From Cristatella mucedo (taxonomy: Eukaryota; Bryozoa; Phylactolaemata; Cristatellidae), in the NCBI GenBank assembly GCA_009760855.2, contig WPIO01000014.1, positions 955,001 through 1,019,000 on the forward strand: a DNA stretch of 64,000 nucleotides. The letters run 5' to 3'. This document shows, one piece after another, positions 50,213 through 60,539 of this stretch (the first letter of the stretch is position 1; each line of letters opens with the position of its first letter). The notes beneath the pieces were generated by a model, which saw only the letters and a list, made by a program, of their open reading frames with translations, was not told the origin of the DNA and made no database searches. The position numbers and the translations under genes were made by a program.

Positions 50213-50580
50213 TCTTATGGAGTGGTTAATGGCATGCCGCAATTCGGTGAACTGCTTGCCTTCGACGGCTCAGACACTCGGGAGGTTCGTGCAATCGTGT
50301 GGTGACTGTGTGCGCTTTTAGCCCTATGTCTGGGTAAATGCGGCTTCTTATTATTAGCTTTACTTCTTCAACTATCATAAGGCTTCACGGCTGTCTAGGT
50401 ACTGTTCATTAGTCAGCGTATGATGCTGGGTGGGTGGCTGATGCTGTAGCGGTCATACGTTTGAAGGCTTTTTGCCGCACGAGCTTTGTACAATCTGAGC
50501 GCACGAGCTTTGTACAATCTGAGCGCCCACCATGGCAGAGTGCTTAAGCAGAAGATGAAGTGTGGTCCAAGTGAAAGTGG
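50213..50580. other. Intergenic, includes a 24-bp tandem duplication
   Basis: GCACGAGCTTTGTACAATCT followed by GAGC occurs at 50477-50500 and 50501-50524. Nothing else recognised. Confidence 0.75.
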
Positions 50581-50589
50581 GTGCACTGC

Positions 50590-50810
50590 TCCCCACTGGT
50601 GACAGCGTGGAATGAGAAAACCAGCTCAATAGTTATGGGCAAACCTAGCATCACTCAGAAATTGGAAGACCTGACCCTCAGAATGGGCTGGGCAAGCACA
50701 TCTGTAACATCTGCACGAAATCGCTGTGTCCTGTTCCAAAATGACCTTTCACTAGATGACCGTATTAGGCCACTCGGGCGAGACGTGCTGCTTTGCATTA
50801 CCCAGTGAAG
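50590..50810 (+). mobile_element. Decayed L2-type LINE fragment
   Basis: The plus strand encodes SIVMGKPSITQKLEDLTLRM, then SARNRCVLFQNDLSLDDRI. These match the same region of the 24137-23382 frame. Broken at both ends. Confidence 0.75.
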
Positions 50811-50814
50811 CCAA

Positions 50815-51790
50815 TACGTCTATACTTCATTTCATTTTCACTGTTGGGGTTACGGCTCCAAAGTCCTTCAGCGAATGCTTCTTTTGTCACATCATTAAAA
50901 GCCACGTTCATACACATGTAGGCATTTTTCAAGGAAATTTTGACACTACCAAAAGCAGTATTATTCTCTCCATGTGCTGCCTGCCATTGTGACTACATAA
51001 AATGCTTTCACTGAAGCCTTTTCTGATTTTCTCTGTGATTTGACAATTGCATCTTTAAGAAACTGAACTTCCATCTTTCAGACATGCTATGAGTGTCGGC
51101 CAGCGTCCTTAGACTAACTAGAAAATCAAACCGATTCCCATAGCCAACATGCATCCGCTGGAATCACGCGACGCGACACGTGCTTAGGCTTCCTTAACCA
51201 CAATACATTTGTATAGCGCCATCAGAGAACTGAATCTGTCACTCTCTAGGCACTTTACAGATGCTGCACATAAAGCATTACCAAATGTTTGGTGGTAACA
51301 TCCGCAAGCAGCAGGAACAGTAAGCAGGTACATGCACCTTCCAAGTGTTCTATATCTGGCAGTCCTTTAGGGTGGTAGTCTGATATTAAAAGGTTTTATT
51401 CAGAACTCGTTCGCGGCCAGTCGTCAAGTCTGACCCCAGGGCTCACGACTAGGGTATGTACACTCACCGAAACGTCAGCTAAATGCTTTACTCGCTCCCT
51501 CGTTTCTCGTTAGGCTCGACGGCTGTATAACGCAGTATTGGCAGGGCAGCCGAACCGAGCCATCACACGGAGCCTCTACCGTTGGTTCTAAATAAGACAG
51601 CCCTTGATGGTCCTTGAATCCTGGACATACAGTGGAGCGACCCTTTTCCTAAAGGAGCTGAGAGCGCTCGTTGCTGGGAGAATAATCCCGTGGTGAGATT
51701 CTCATGTATTCTGCCACCACGGAGGGAGAGAAGAAGAGCTCCGATCAGACGGATGGCAGGAAGAGGAGGAGGGTGCGTCAGAGCTCGACC
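50815..51790. other. Intergenic sequence with an L2 tail at 51205-51290 (minus)
   Basis: CATTTGTATAGCGCCATCAG, GAACTGAATCTGTCACTCTC and TAGGCACTTTACAGATGCTG mark a minus-strand L2-like tail. The rest is unassigned. Confidence 0.55.
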
Positions 51791-51792
51791 CG

Positions 51793-51978
51793 CGACGGCG
51801 CACTAGGTAGGGCGGTTGCTTTTCCCGTCCTCGGTCCCGAGATCATGGGTTCGAATCCTGCGGTGGGCGATCCTTTATTGCGGCTGCAAGCAGTGGTGAC
51901 AGCCTTAAAGGCTCTTCTGTCGCTATACAAAAGAGACTGCTGAATCCGCTAGTATTATTATTACTATTATTATTACTA
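51793..51978 (+). mobile_element. tRNA-derived SINE, family B, well preserved
   Basis: A box A-like CACTAGGTAGGGCGG, a box B GGTTCGAATCC, then TGCGGTGGGCGATCCTTTAT, GCAAGCAGTGGTGACAGCCT and TCTGTCGCTATACAAAAGAG, ending in an ATT-rich tail. It is the best reference copy of the family. The RNA polymerase III promoter boxes look intact. Confidence 0.85.
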
Positions 51979-52028
51979 GCACAAGCGGCTCGAGAGAAGT
52001 TCGATTTGGTCGCCACGACAAGACGGAT

Positions 52029-52200
52029 GTGCATTCAGGCGTGCGTCTGACGTCGAGAGGGGTTGACCTCACACAGCTGGGCAAGCAATTGGGTCGCCAG
52101 CCGTTGCTAAAGGAGTTGCTGAGAATCCTGGTTCATCAGCAAAAGCTCTCAGAGCTCTCTGACCTCACGAACAAGATCCGCCGCCCGCCGTGTAGTTCGT
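52029..52200 (+). CDS. Candidate orphan coding segment, helical Leu-rich
   Basis: The plus strand reads GVDLTQLGKQLGRQPLLKEL, then LRILVHQQKLSELSDLTNKI and RRP. Composition and hydrophobic spacing look like real helical protein rather than noise. No start, splice sites or family could be assigned. It could be an isolated exon, a gene fragment or chance. Confidence 0.2.
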
Positions 52201-52201
52201 C

Positions 52202-53370
52202 AGTACCTGCTCGCTGCACTGCTGCTGTTGCAACCGTCCCATGCCCTAGAAATCCGTCCACTCTCATCACAATAGGTGAAGAAGACACCTCTTTCTGTCG
52301 CTTGAAACAGTGGGTAAAGAAGCTTTCACTTTCGCCGGCCCAGTGTGACGGCGGCGTAACTCCACAAAAAGCAATTTTTGCACATCGACCACACCTTCTC
52401 TATGATGCCGCACCTTCGGATAATTCTTTTTAAGCAGCACTCTGCTGCTACTTTTAAGTCTTCTCTCGACTGTCCCGGACTCAACCATGCTTCTCAATTG
52501 TTCTTCGTTGCGTGTGATAAAGCCTGCTGGCTACCGCATGCACGCCGAAAGCTGCTACGGCTCTAGGTGCGAAGTGCAAGTGACATGTTTGGTCTTCGAG
52601 GCATCAAGTCGAGTCACAAACGGAGGTACTTGCTGTACCATTGAGAGGCTACAAGCAGCAGATCGGTGAATGAGCACGAGAAGACCACGATTAGTGTCAT
52701 GTTTAATATACTTAGTGAAATAAGTGAGCAAATTGCATGCAACAGCACCGATTAGAAGCACGCAGAGCAGTGCGTGAGCACACAAGGTACATTCCATCAC
52801 AGCGAGTGCCCTGAGGAAGTATGCCAGTACCAAGGAGCGCCTATGCTGCTGCTGCAGATGCAGCCACTGCCGCACGACCCGAGAAGCTGCAGCAGCGCAT
52901 CTGCAGGGTCGCCTAGCGACAGTCGGGGCTTCCTGGTGTCACACAAGCACAGCTACCGGCACTCGCTCCAGAAGCAAGGATCTGCTCTTACATCAGGCAG
53001 CGCTTTGGCAGTCTAGACTAGCTGTGGCACTAATTGACAGAGCAGCACGTGTGTGAACACTTTAGACCAGATCCAACAGAGCGGTTCAGAGCCAGGTTCA
53101 TTTGTTTTCGACCAGCTCTTAATTCTCAAGCCGTTCTCCTGCCAACGGCGGAAGGTGCCAGGCAACTCCATGCCGAGCTTGCCTGAGCACATCATATGCA
53201 CGCGAGCAAACTCACTCGACGTCGTTGCCGCGAGGACGAGGCTGCCCTCCGAACGCTGGCAGTGAAGGGCTGAAGCCGGCCAATCCTTCTGTGTCGACCG
53301 CACTCTAGGAGGCGATTTCCGCCGACGAATGACACTACAGGCCGCGTCGAGGGCTGCAGAGCGTCCTTCC
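52202..53370. other. Intergenic sequence; possible 3' UTR of the minus-strand gene on its right side
   Basis: If the minus-strand gene ends at 53371, its 3' UTR lies here. A minus-strand ATTAAA (52702-52707) is a possible poly(A) signal. No other gene is recognised. Open frames near 52774-53016 and 53013-53447 lack motifs. Confidence 0.4.
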
Positions 53371-53408
53371 TTAATTGTCGTCGTCGTCGACCGATACGCT
53401 GGACTCGG
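53371..53408 (-). CDS. Last exon (tentative) of the minus-strand Ala/Pro/Gln-rich gene
   Basis: Acceptor TTTTGCTGCTACAG on the minus strand, phase 1 in, then ESSVSVDDDDN and TAA. The short acidic end with a stop is a plausible C-terminus, and its phase fits the preceding exon. The exon is short, so chance is possible. Confidence 0.42.
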
Positions 53409-53572
53409 CTGTAGCAGCAAAAAACCGCAGGAGCCTGCATCGCGCATGTCCAGAAGCCTCTTGATGACCGACCAACGCCAGCTGGCGACTTACCTGTACG
53501 GTTCTGCTCGGTCGTGCGCGAGCACCACGCGGCGGCACACATCAGCAAGGCAAACGCAGCGAGCGAGACAGC

Positions 53573-53690
53573 GCTAACAGCACCAGCGGCAACAGCAGTG
53601 GCAACAGCAGCGGCAACGGCAGCGGCAGCGGCAACAGCAGCGGCAACAGCAGCGGCAACAGCAGCGGCAACGGCAGCGGCACACAGAAGC
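53573..53690. repeat. (GGCAACAGCAGC)n minisatellite
   Basis: Imperfect units of CAACAGCAGCGG and CAACGGCAGCGG, about ten in all. It lies in the last intron of the minus-strand gene. The Ala-Val and Cys-Arg frames over it come from the repeat. Confidence 0.93.
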
Positions 53691-53782
53691 GAGTAGCCGC
53701 AGCACAGAGGCTGGACGGAGATACTGAAAGAAGTCGGAGAAAGAAGAGGGCAGACTGGTGATGGCAGGGAGTGGCAGCACAC

Positions 53783-53869
53783 CTTTTCGCCGTTCTTTGC
53801 GCTCTCTGAACCGCTTCATGAACTCGGGCTCCTGGACGGCTGCGCCAGCATCAACCTTGTCCTTGCTCG
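53783..53869 (-). CDS. Penultimate exon (tentative) of the minus-strand gene
   Basis: Acceptor CTGTGTTTGCAG, donor AAAG|GTGTGC, 87 nt, phase 1 in and 1 out. It encodes SKDKVDAGAAVQEPEFMKRF then RERKERRK, a highly charged segment that looks coding. Its phases fit the exon at 61187-61495 upstream and the exon at 53371-53408 downstream. The donor is only fair, and the 7.3-kb intron to the previous exon is inferred. Confidence 0.55.
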
Positions 53870-53960
53870 CTGCAAACACAGTCGGCTCACGAGTCGGCCA
53901 GCCGATCGTATCTGGCTAGCTGGGCAGCACTGCACTCACGCCGGAGGGTGGGTGCTGCGT

Positions 53961-54044
53961 TCACGGAGTTACCGAGGTTATTCGCAAGGTTAACCGGACA
54001 TCTCACGGAGTTACCGAGGTTATTCGCAAGGTTAACCGGACATC
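53961..54044. repeat. 42-bp tandem duplication
   Basis: TCACGGAGTTACCGAGGTTA through GGTTAACCGGACATC occurs at 53961-54002 and 54003-54044, with no difference that I can see. Confidence 0.97.
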
Positions 54045-54725
54045 TCGGCTGGCCGTGCACATTTCCAGGGCAGACGTTGTGGCTATGGACACGGACGACT
54101 GGGAAAGTGTGCATGGATATTTGGAAAAGCAGACCCGACATCCTGCTGCCGGGCCATACGTATCATTCATTCTCTAGTCGACCCTTGATTGGCTTTGGCG
54201 CAACCGTTGACCCATCGAGTGTGCCTTAGTTTCGAGTAGTCCTTAGTTTCGTGCTGCCCTTACACTGTGCTTGCGCACTTGGTGTGCAGGCAGGCAGTCA
54301 CCCAGCTCCAACAGCTTGCATTTAATTATTTACTACTTGCAGTCTGATTGCCTTTAATGTATTGTCCGAAATGCTTACCAGGTGCAAACGTCAAACAAAC
54401 TTCCAATTGCCATTAGGGAAGCAAAGGTTTCTTGCTAAGCATTTTTGCCAGCGCGCAGACTTTGCGGTGGCAGCAAAGGCGAGCATAAACCGACACTGGA
54501 TGGATCATATTTTCTGGCTGCAACAACCCAGGCAACAACCCAAATGTCATCGGCCAAAAACGCCCACGACGATAAACTGTTCCATATTCGTTGCACACGG
54601 TCTCGCCCTTCGAGTGGAGCCGGCAAGTCACTTCGTTAGAGAACGTGCGCCTCTTTGCATGCCAAAAAAAGACGGCACAAGTGCACGAGGGTAAGAAAGC
54701 TTAATCTCACGCAGGGCCGATGCAA

Positions 54726-54769
54726 GATGGAGCCTCGGTTCTACTTCGTGGTAGTGCCGAGGCTCCATC
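54726..54769. repeat. Hairpin-forming inverted repeat
   Basis: GATGGAGCCTCGG (54726-54738) is the exact reverse complement of 54757-54769. Inside, CTAC pairs with GTAG around a 6-base loop, with a small internal bulge. The whole could fold as a 44-base stem-loop. Confidence 0.93.
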
Positions 54770-54869
54770 CTGCTCAGCGTACGAGTCAATCACAGCAGCT
54801 GCTGGTGACTCAAGTCGTGGCTGCTCCGGACACTTTTGCACACGGCTGCTGTGAAATTTTGCCGATTGC

Positions 54870-55390
54870 ATTAGTTAAAAAAAATTCAGAAAATGCTGAT
54901 CATATTGTCAATCAGATACTTTTTTAGGGTACCTTTCAAAAGACAACTTTAGCTAACAGGTTCAAAGTGTTGACGATTTCCACATAAAAGAAAGCCTCAA
55001 AAAGTTATTATGAAACCAAGTCTAACCCAGAAGTAAACCGTAAACATACATCTACAAAAATTAGCCATCTCTGCATCACATGCGACTTGCTCCCAACTTG
55101 CAGAACATCGAGGTACATGTTTGCAGCTCGTTGAGGTATACACTTGTGACTTAACAGCTCTACTTACAGTGTAGCTTAGTGCCTTGTAAATTCCGCAACT
55201 CAGCCAAAACCATGAATATCAATGTGAAATTTATAAAATCTAAGTTCTGCTCTAATAGTACACTACTAAAAAAGTTCAATTCTGATTTAGGCTGGATAGG
55301 TTTTGCTGTGCATTTCATCAAACGTCGTTGAAGTTTATATTCTGCAATCAAAGCATTGAACTTGGTACCGATTGACATCAGAAATCACAT
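54870..55390 (-). repeat. Unrecognised interspersed repeat D, copy 2
   Basis: The minus-strand frame 55378-55160 holds RRLMKCTAKPIQPKSELNFF and SSVLLEQNLDF. The copy at 60540-61050 has ERLIMYTAKCSKPKSEIF and ISRAELAF there. Further on it holds MYLDV and IFVDV, matching copy 1. This copy has several breaks. Confidence 0.72.
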
Positions 55391-55394
55391 TCCC

Positions 55395-55605
55395 TGACAA
55401 CATTTAAAACGAAGCTAATCACCTACCTGTTCCTCCATAGCATTAGCAAAGTCCGTGCAAATTGTCTTTTATGTGCGTTTGTTTGCTGCAATTGTGTTAC
55501 TATCACTGCTAGTTGACATGCTTCCTTTCTATTCTATGTGAAGTGCCTGCAAATAGATTTAGTTCTCGCAGGGTGCTCTAATAATAATAATAATAATAAT
55601 GCACT
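55395..55605 (+). mobile_element. Divergent L2-type LINE 3' end
   Basis: The plus strand has CATTCCCTGACAACATTTAA and AACGAAGCTAATCACCTACC, encoding a TFKTKLITYLF-like end as in L2. A tail follows with GTGCCTGCAAATAGATTTAG, then GCAGGGTGCTCTAATAATAA. Confidence 0.65.
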
Positions 55606-55609
55606 TGAA

Positions 55610-55790
55610 CGTATTATCGCGATCACTATTACTTGTATTATTAGTATTATAACTATTGCTGTGTAGATCACAGGGCACTGATCACTGTGGCTAGCGAAGG
55701 CAGCTCGGCGGGTCAGGACCTATCCAAGGAGCAGGTCTCACCACGTACGAATCACCACATGCAACTTTACGAAGCCGATCAAGAGGGTCC
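55610..55790. other. Unassigned intronic sequence
   Basis: Nothing recognised. Confidence 0.5.
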
Positions 55791-55794
55791 GACG

Positions 55795-55925
55795 TTCGAG
55801 AGCTTTTCGTAGGGCAGTCAAAGTCTAAGCAGCTTTCGGTGCACACACGCTAGCCAGCAGACATCTCGTGCAATAAAAAAAAAGTGCAAAACATAACTGA
55901 GTCAGGGGATACCTGAGAAAGGAAG
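55795..55925 (+). repeat. Interspersed repeat C, decayed
   Basis: TCTAAGCAGCTTTCGGTGCA, CACGCTAGCCAGCAGACATC and CAAAACATAACTGAGTCAGG match the 3' half of the 45460 copy. Confidence 0.7.
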
Positions 55926-55929
55926 TATC

Positions 55930-56870
55930 ATATAGGCAGCAACGTATGACTACCGGAAAGGAAGCCAGGATCGTCGCCAGCATGGGAGAAGATATCCCAT
56001 TAAGGTGTCGTGGCATATGTTACCTCTCTGAAAGTCTCACAATCTTTGTGGATGGGCTTTGTCACTCATTTCGGAGCGTTTACTTATGTGTATTACTTGA
56101 ATCCTAGGCTGCTGTGCAATTCTCCGTCTCGGGGCAGCGGCATGTCCACGGCTGCTTCCATACTGCATAGGGTGCTACATGAAACTAGTTTCAAAGGTTC
56201 GTTGTTGGTGCAAAACTTAAGATATGCACTGATACAACCGGCTTGTGAAAAATCGCAACGTCATAACGCCCACCCACTAGAGCAACTGGCCAGCAGCCGG
56301 CAACCAGTCAATGCTTGCAATAACCGGCAGACGATGGTTTCGATGTTTGGTTTCCCAGTCATCAGTTTCAGTTAAGACTGCATGAATGAATTCATTCCAC
56401 AGTCTCCTATAATGGTCGAGGTTATTGAATATTGGCCACGTGTAGCTGCATTCAGCCGTGGGTGGTTAGAAACAGAATCAAGTGACTACGTGTCATCCAG
56501 CAATCGGTGGTGACCAGTGAACTAGGTAACGATCTGCATTCCAAATATCCTTTGCCGAGTGGCGACCGAAAGCAGATTTTTAACAACCCAAACATATGCA
56601 ATAGAGGAGCTGCATGTAAGCTAAGCCTGAATCCTTTCTGCTAGCAGCTACAGCACAAAGCACCGAGCAGCGGTCTTCGAGACAAAGCTGGCTTTTTGCA
56701 AAAGTTGATGAACAAGTACGGGTGTTGATGGGGATATTGTTAACCGACAGGCCTGTGATCTGCGGTTATCTTGAATCGAATCATCTTGTATACTGATTGA
56801 CATACACATACCAGCCAGTTGACTCTCGGACAGAGTCGATCGACCCAAACAATTGCAGTGATCATGTTAG
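55930..56870. other. Unassigned intronic sequence
   Basis: The open frame 56010-56375 has no recognisable motif. Confidence 0.5.
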
Positions 56871-56874
56871 TGTT

Positions 56875-57752
56875 ATCGGGTTGCATCAGCTCGAAATCTA
56901 GGTGTCATATTCCAAAGCGACCTCTCGTTAGACGACCACATCAGCTCCACAGTCAAATCAGCCTATTTTCAGCTTCATAACATTGCTAAAATTAGGGCTT
57001 GTTTAGATAAGGATACCACGTCCAAGTTGGTCCATGCATTCGTGACATCTCGTCTCGACTTCTGCAACTCACTGCTTACAGGCCTACCAGCATGTGCGAT
57101 CAGGCGACTGCAGCTGGTGCAAAACTCTGCAGCTAGGCTTGTCTGTCGTGAGCGTCGCAGTTGCCACATTACTCCACTTCTCGCCGACCTGCACTGGCTA
57201 CCAGTCAAGCAACGGATTGACTTCAAGGTTTTGTCGCTCACTTTTAGGTCTCTTCATTCTATGGCTCCAGCCTACCTTTCAGATATACTACCCCATCAGG
57301 CAAAGCATCGTACCACTCGCTTTTCGGAATCCAACAGTCTAGAAATACCTCGTACAAACCTTAAATCCTTTGGAGACCGTGCATTTAGCTCGTATGCTCC
57401 CACAGCCTGGAACTCCCTCCCGACCTGCATCAGAACATCCCCTGACCTGACCACATTTAAAAGAAACTTAAAAACATTCCTATTTAGGACAGCATTTAGT
57501 GGGTCCTTGTGATTCGTCGTCGATGTGCTTATGCGTGCTGACACTGTTCATGCTGCCACTAACCACATTTGCATGCTGACCCAGTGCACGGCACCCCTAA
57601 CCATGTTATTCATTTTGTTTGTTTTTCAAGCATGATTTTACTTACTATTCTATTGCGTATCACTTTGCAGCAAATGTAAAGCGCCTAGAAAGAGATTAAG
57701 TTCTCTGAGGGCGCTTTATCAAGTGCAATATTATTATTATTATTATTATCGG
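56875..57752 (+). mobile_element. L2-type non-LTR retrotransposon, 5'-truncated, best-preserved 3' end
   Basis: The copy starts within the reverse transcriptase (SARNLGVIFQSDLSLDDH at 56885) and stays open through SRLDFCNSLLTGLPACAIRR, LHWLPVKQRIDFKVLSLTFR, RFSESNSLEIPRTNLKSFGD, WNSLPTCIRTSPDLTTFKRN and a stop at 57512. Then comes a 3' UTR whose end reads GCAAATGTAAAGCGCCTAGA, AAGAGATTAAGTTCTCTGAG, GGCGCTTTATCAAGTGCAAT and seven ATT units. It has few disruptions, so insertion may be recent. Confidence 0.92.
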
Positions 57753-57903
57753 GCAACCCCGAGTTCAAGAGCTTGAGAGCACAATTAATGCAACGGCAAA
57801 GTCACTACTGTTTTAAAGAAAAATATTACGAGTACACAGGAATCATACGACAGACAATCTGCGGCACTATTTTCTTCTAAAATGGGATTGACGTCCACTG
57901 CTC

Positions 57904-58072
57904 TGATTTAGCCCAGAGGTCAAGGTGCTTGCCTTTAATGATCGAGGTCAAGGTGAATGGATTTGATGACCGAGGTATCGGGCTCGAGCCCTATGGTATA
58001 TGTGAAGTTCTGGATCGAGATTGAGTTCTCTTAGGGTGCTATACAGATGAATTATATTATTATTATTACATT
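57904..58072 (+). mobile_element. SINE family A with a duplicated middle
   Basis: GATTTAGCCCAGAGGTCAAG head. Two related blocks follow, ATGATCGAGGTCAAGGTGAA and GATGACCGAGGTATCGGGCT. Then box B GGGCTCGAGCCC, and tail CGAGATTGAGTTCTCTTAGG with ATT units. Confidence 0.78.
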
Positions 58073-58074
58073 AT

Positions 58075-58650
58075 CGCACATGGGCAAAAAATCCCCATAT
58101 TCAACGTCACTAAAACCGAGGACATGACAGCTCAAAGGCAAATGTTCACAGACAAAATGAAGACCGAGCAAATAGCAAAGGCAAACTCACCAGCGGAGCC
58201 ACTTCTATCTGATGCACCATTTAGAGCAATCTGAAAAATGAGCAAAACCCATGGATTGCATATTCCTCAACCGATGTAAAGGTTGGCATGTGAGAACAGC
58301 ATTGAGAATTCAAGCTTTTATGTTGGGAGATGTAGACAGCGCAACCAGAGCTCACTGTCTAGTAGGAATGTCCATACACAAAAATTGGCATCAAGATTTT
58401 GTCTCAAAAGTCAATGAAAGACCCTTCAATATGCATTTTAATGGGCCGGTCCAAGAGATCAGCACAATTGTCTTGAGAAAATGGGGCAATCAATTCCTAG
58501 CAGCACCAGTTATAGTATCAGCAGCAGAGTAAATGAGCTACCCAAGAGCATTCAGGCACATCCACATGAGGCTACGTCCAGCAGACTTAAGCATACGTTC
58601 AGCAGACTTCGGCCAACACCAGCAGTACCAAGCCAATAATAAAATAAACT
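58075..58650. other. Unassigned intronic sequence
   Basis: The open frame 58251-58532 (CKGWHVRTALRIQ and so on) has no recognised family. Confidence 0.45.
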
Positions 58651-58654
58651 ACTA

Positions 58655-58725
58655 AGACATTTGCAGAGCACCCCAGACAACTAAATCTCTTTCTAGGCAC
58701 TTTAAATTTGCTGTAAATAATAATA
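58655..58725 (-). mobile_element. L2-type 3' tail adjacent to a second one
   Basis: GCAGAGCACCCCAGACAACT, AAATCTCTTTCTAGGCACTT and TAAATTTGCTGTAAAT are the L2 tail in minus orientation. A second tail in the same orientation begins at 58727, joined through AATAATAATA. Confidence 0.8.
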
Positions 58726-58726
58726 A

Positions 58727-59665
58727 TACATTTGATATAGCACCCTCAGAGAACTAAATCTCTTTCTAGGCATTTTACGTATGCTGCAAAGGAACCACGA
58801 TCAAATGGTTAGTGGTAGCATGCTCAATGACAACAAGCGTAACATGACTAGGGGTGCCGTGCACAGGGTCAGCATGCAAATATGGTTAGTGGCAGCATGC
58901 ACAGTGTCAGCACGCATTAGCACAGAAAGAATGTCAATAGTCATACTTATAACATGCACAGCATGAGTTGCTATTTTTTCTTCTTTTTAAAAGTTGTCAA
59001 GTCAGAGGACGTCTGTTGGGAGGGAGTTCCAGACTTTGGGAGCATATGAACTAAAGGCACGGTCTCAAAAGGATTTGAGGTGGGTTCGAGGCACAGCCGA
59101 ACGACTTGAGTCAGAAGAGCAGGTGGTACGATGCCTAGTCTGATTAGGAAGTAGTTTAAATAGGTAGGCTGGCGACAGAGAATGGAGGTACCTAAAAGCA
59201 AGTGATAAAAACTTGAAGTCAATGTGATGCTTGGGTGGGGCACCGGTGCAGGTCGGTGTAAAGCGATACAATGTGTCAACAGTGATGCTCACAACATACA
59301 AGTGTAGCTGATGAGTTTTGCACTCGCTGTAAGAGGCTGCTTGTATCGGCAGGTAAACCTGCGAGCAGTTACAGAGTCGAGACGGCATGTCACAAGGGCA
59401 CAAACCAAGTTTGTTGTAGCATTCCTGTCTAAGAAGGACCGAATTTTCACAATATTACGTAGCTGAAAGTAGGGAGACTTGAATGTGAACCCGATGCGGT
59501 CGGCTAGTAAGCGGAGTGTCACTTTGGAAGAGGACACCCAGATTTCGTGCAGATGCTACAGGTGATATGCTCGCCGAGCATATTTTGAGGGTAGGGTTTT
59601 CAATTTCCGAGTAACAAATGGTCTGCCCAAAACTAGTATATCGAACTAATCTCTTTAACGGCTTC
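58727..59665 (-). mobile_element. L2-type LINE, decayed 3' fragment
   Basis: Minus-strand pieces follow L2 order: ENPTLKICSASISPVASARN, NLGVLFQSD, TCRLDSVT, YLFKLLPNQTRHRTT and HLKSF, then the tail ending in TTATTATT. Several frameshifts separate the pieces, so it is older than the 56875 and 23148 copies. Confidence 0.85.
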
Positions 59666-59669
59666 CAGA

Positions 59670-60300
59670 CATCCACATAGCATAAGAAATGGTTAAATTT
59701 GAAACTTGCTTCACGAGCTTGATAGATGCTTGTTTTAACGATTATAGTCCAGGGTTTTTTGAGCTCTGGTCCACGGGATATGGGCGAACTGTGGGTACTG
59801 GTGAATGCCAGAGCAGTGCAGGCTCAAAGGCATGTGCAAGCTGCATGTGCAAGCATGCCAGCTCAGCTCGCGACCGTCCGCCCTACGAGAGCCTCGGCAG
59901 CTGCACGTGTGCACGTGCCGTGCAGCTGCACGAATCTGCCCCGATGCCACCTCTGCCCCCTCCTCCTCCTCCTCCTCCTCCCCCGCTACAGTGGGGGAGA
60001 GGGGTAGCTTTAGCCTCGTCACGAGCACTGCGCAGCCCTGCTGACAGTCCTGCTAATGACTGGCGCACTTGACAGATAGAAATCGCTGGCTGCTGAGCAG
60101 TGCCGATGCTGACTGCCAGCGCCGATGGTCTGCACCAGCTGCACTCAGCCGTTGCTCGTGCCGATTCCGGCAAAGGAGCCGAACGGCATGCAGCTACGAT
60201 GCTTTGGCGCTGCTTGGCTCGTGTGGCAGACCGGCCACCGTTGTGTCATTGGCACTCGGCGATCTCGCGCACGCATTTCTTAGCTTGCCGAGAGCTAAAC
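59670..60300. other. GC-rich intronic stretch with (CCT)n
   Basis: A CTCCT array lies at 59957-59984. Open frames occur on both strands but are composition-driven. A missing exon of the minus-strand gene here cannot be excluded. Confidence 0.4.
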
Positions 60301-60308
60301 TCTAGAGC

Positions 60309-60450
60309 TGGTTTGGCCCAGTGGTTAAGGTGCTCGCCCCGACCAAGATCTGGCCGAGGTCGTGGGCTCGAGCCCTGAGGCATATATGAAGCGCCGGAAT
60401 AGAGATTAAGTTCTCTTAGGATGATGTAAAAATGAATTACATTTATTTAC
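60309..60450 (+). mobile_element. SINE family A, best-preserved copy
   Basis: GGTTTGGCCCAGTGGTTAAG head (box A-like), GGTCGTGGGCTCGAGCCCTG (box B region), then GAAGCGCCGGAATAGAGATT, AAGTTCTCTTAGGATGATGT and an ATT-rich end. Confidence 0.88.
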
Positions 60451-60539
60451 ATTATGAGTTTGCGAGCCCGTGTTCGAAAGCGTCACTCTGATTGCCGAAC
60501 TGTCGGCAACTATCGGAAAAAAATTCTTATTTCGATTGG

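Noticed and set aside
51793-51978. Functional tRNA gene
   Set aside because: Box A-like and box B sequences are present, but no cloverleaf can be drawn and the same head occurs in many copies with a common non-tRNA body, so it is a SINE.
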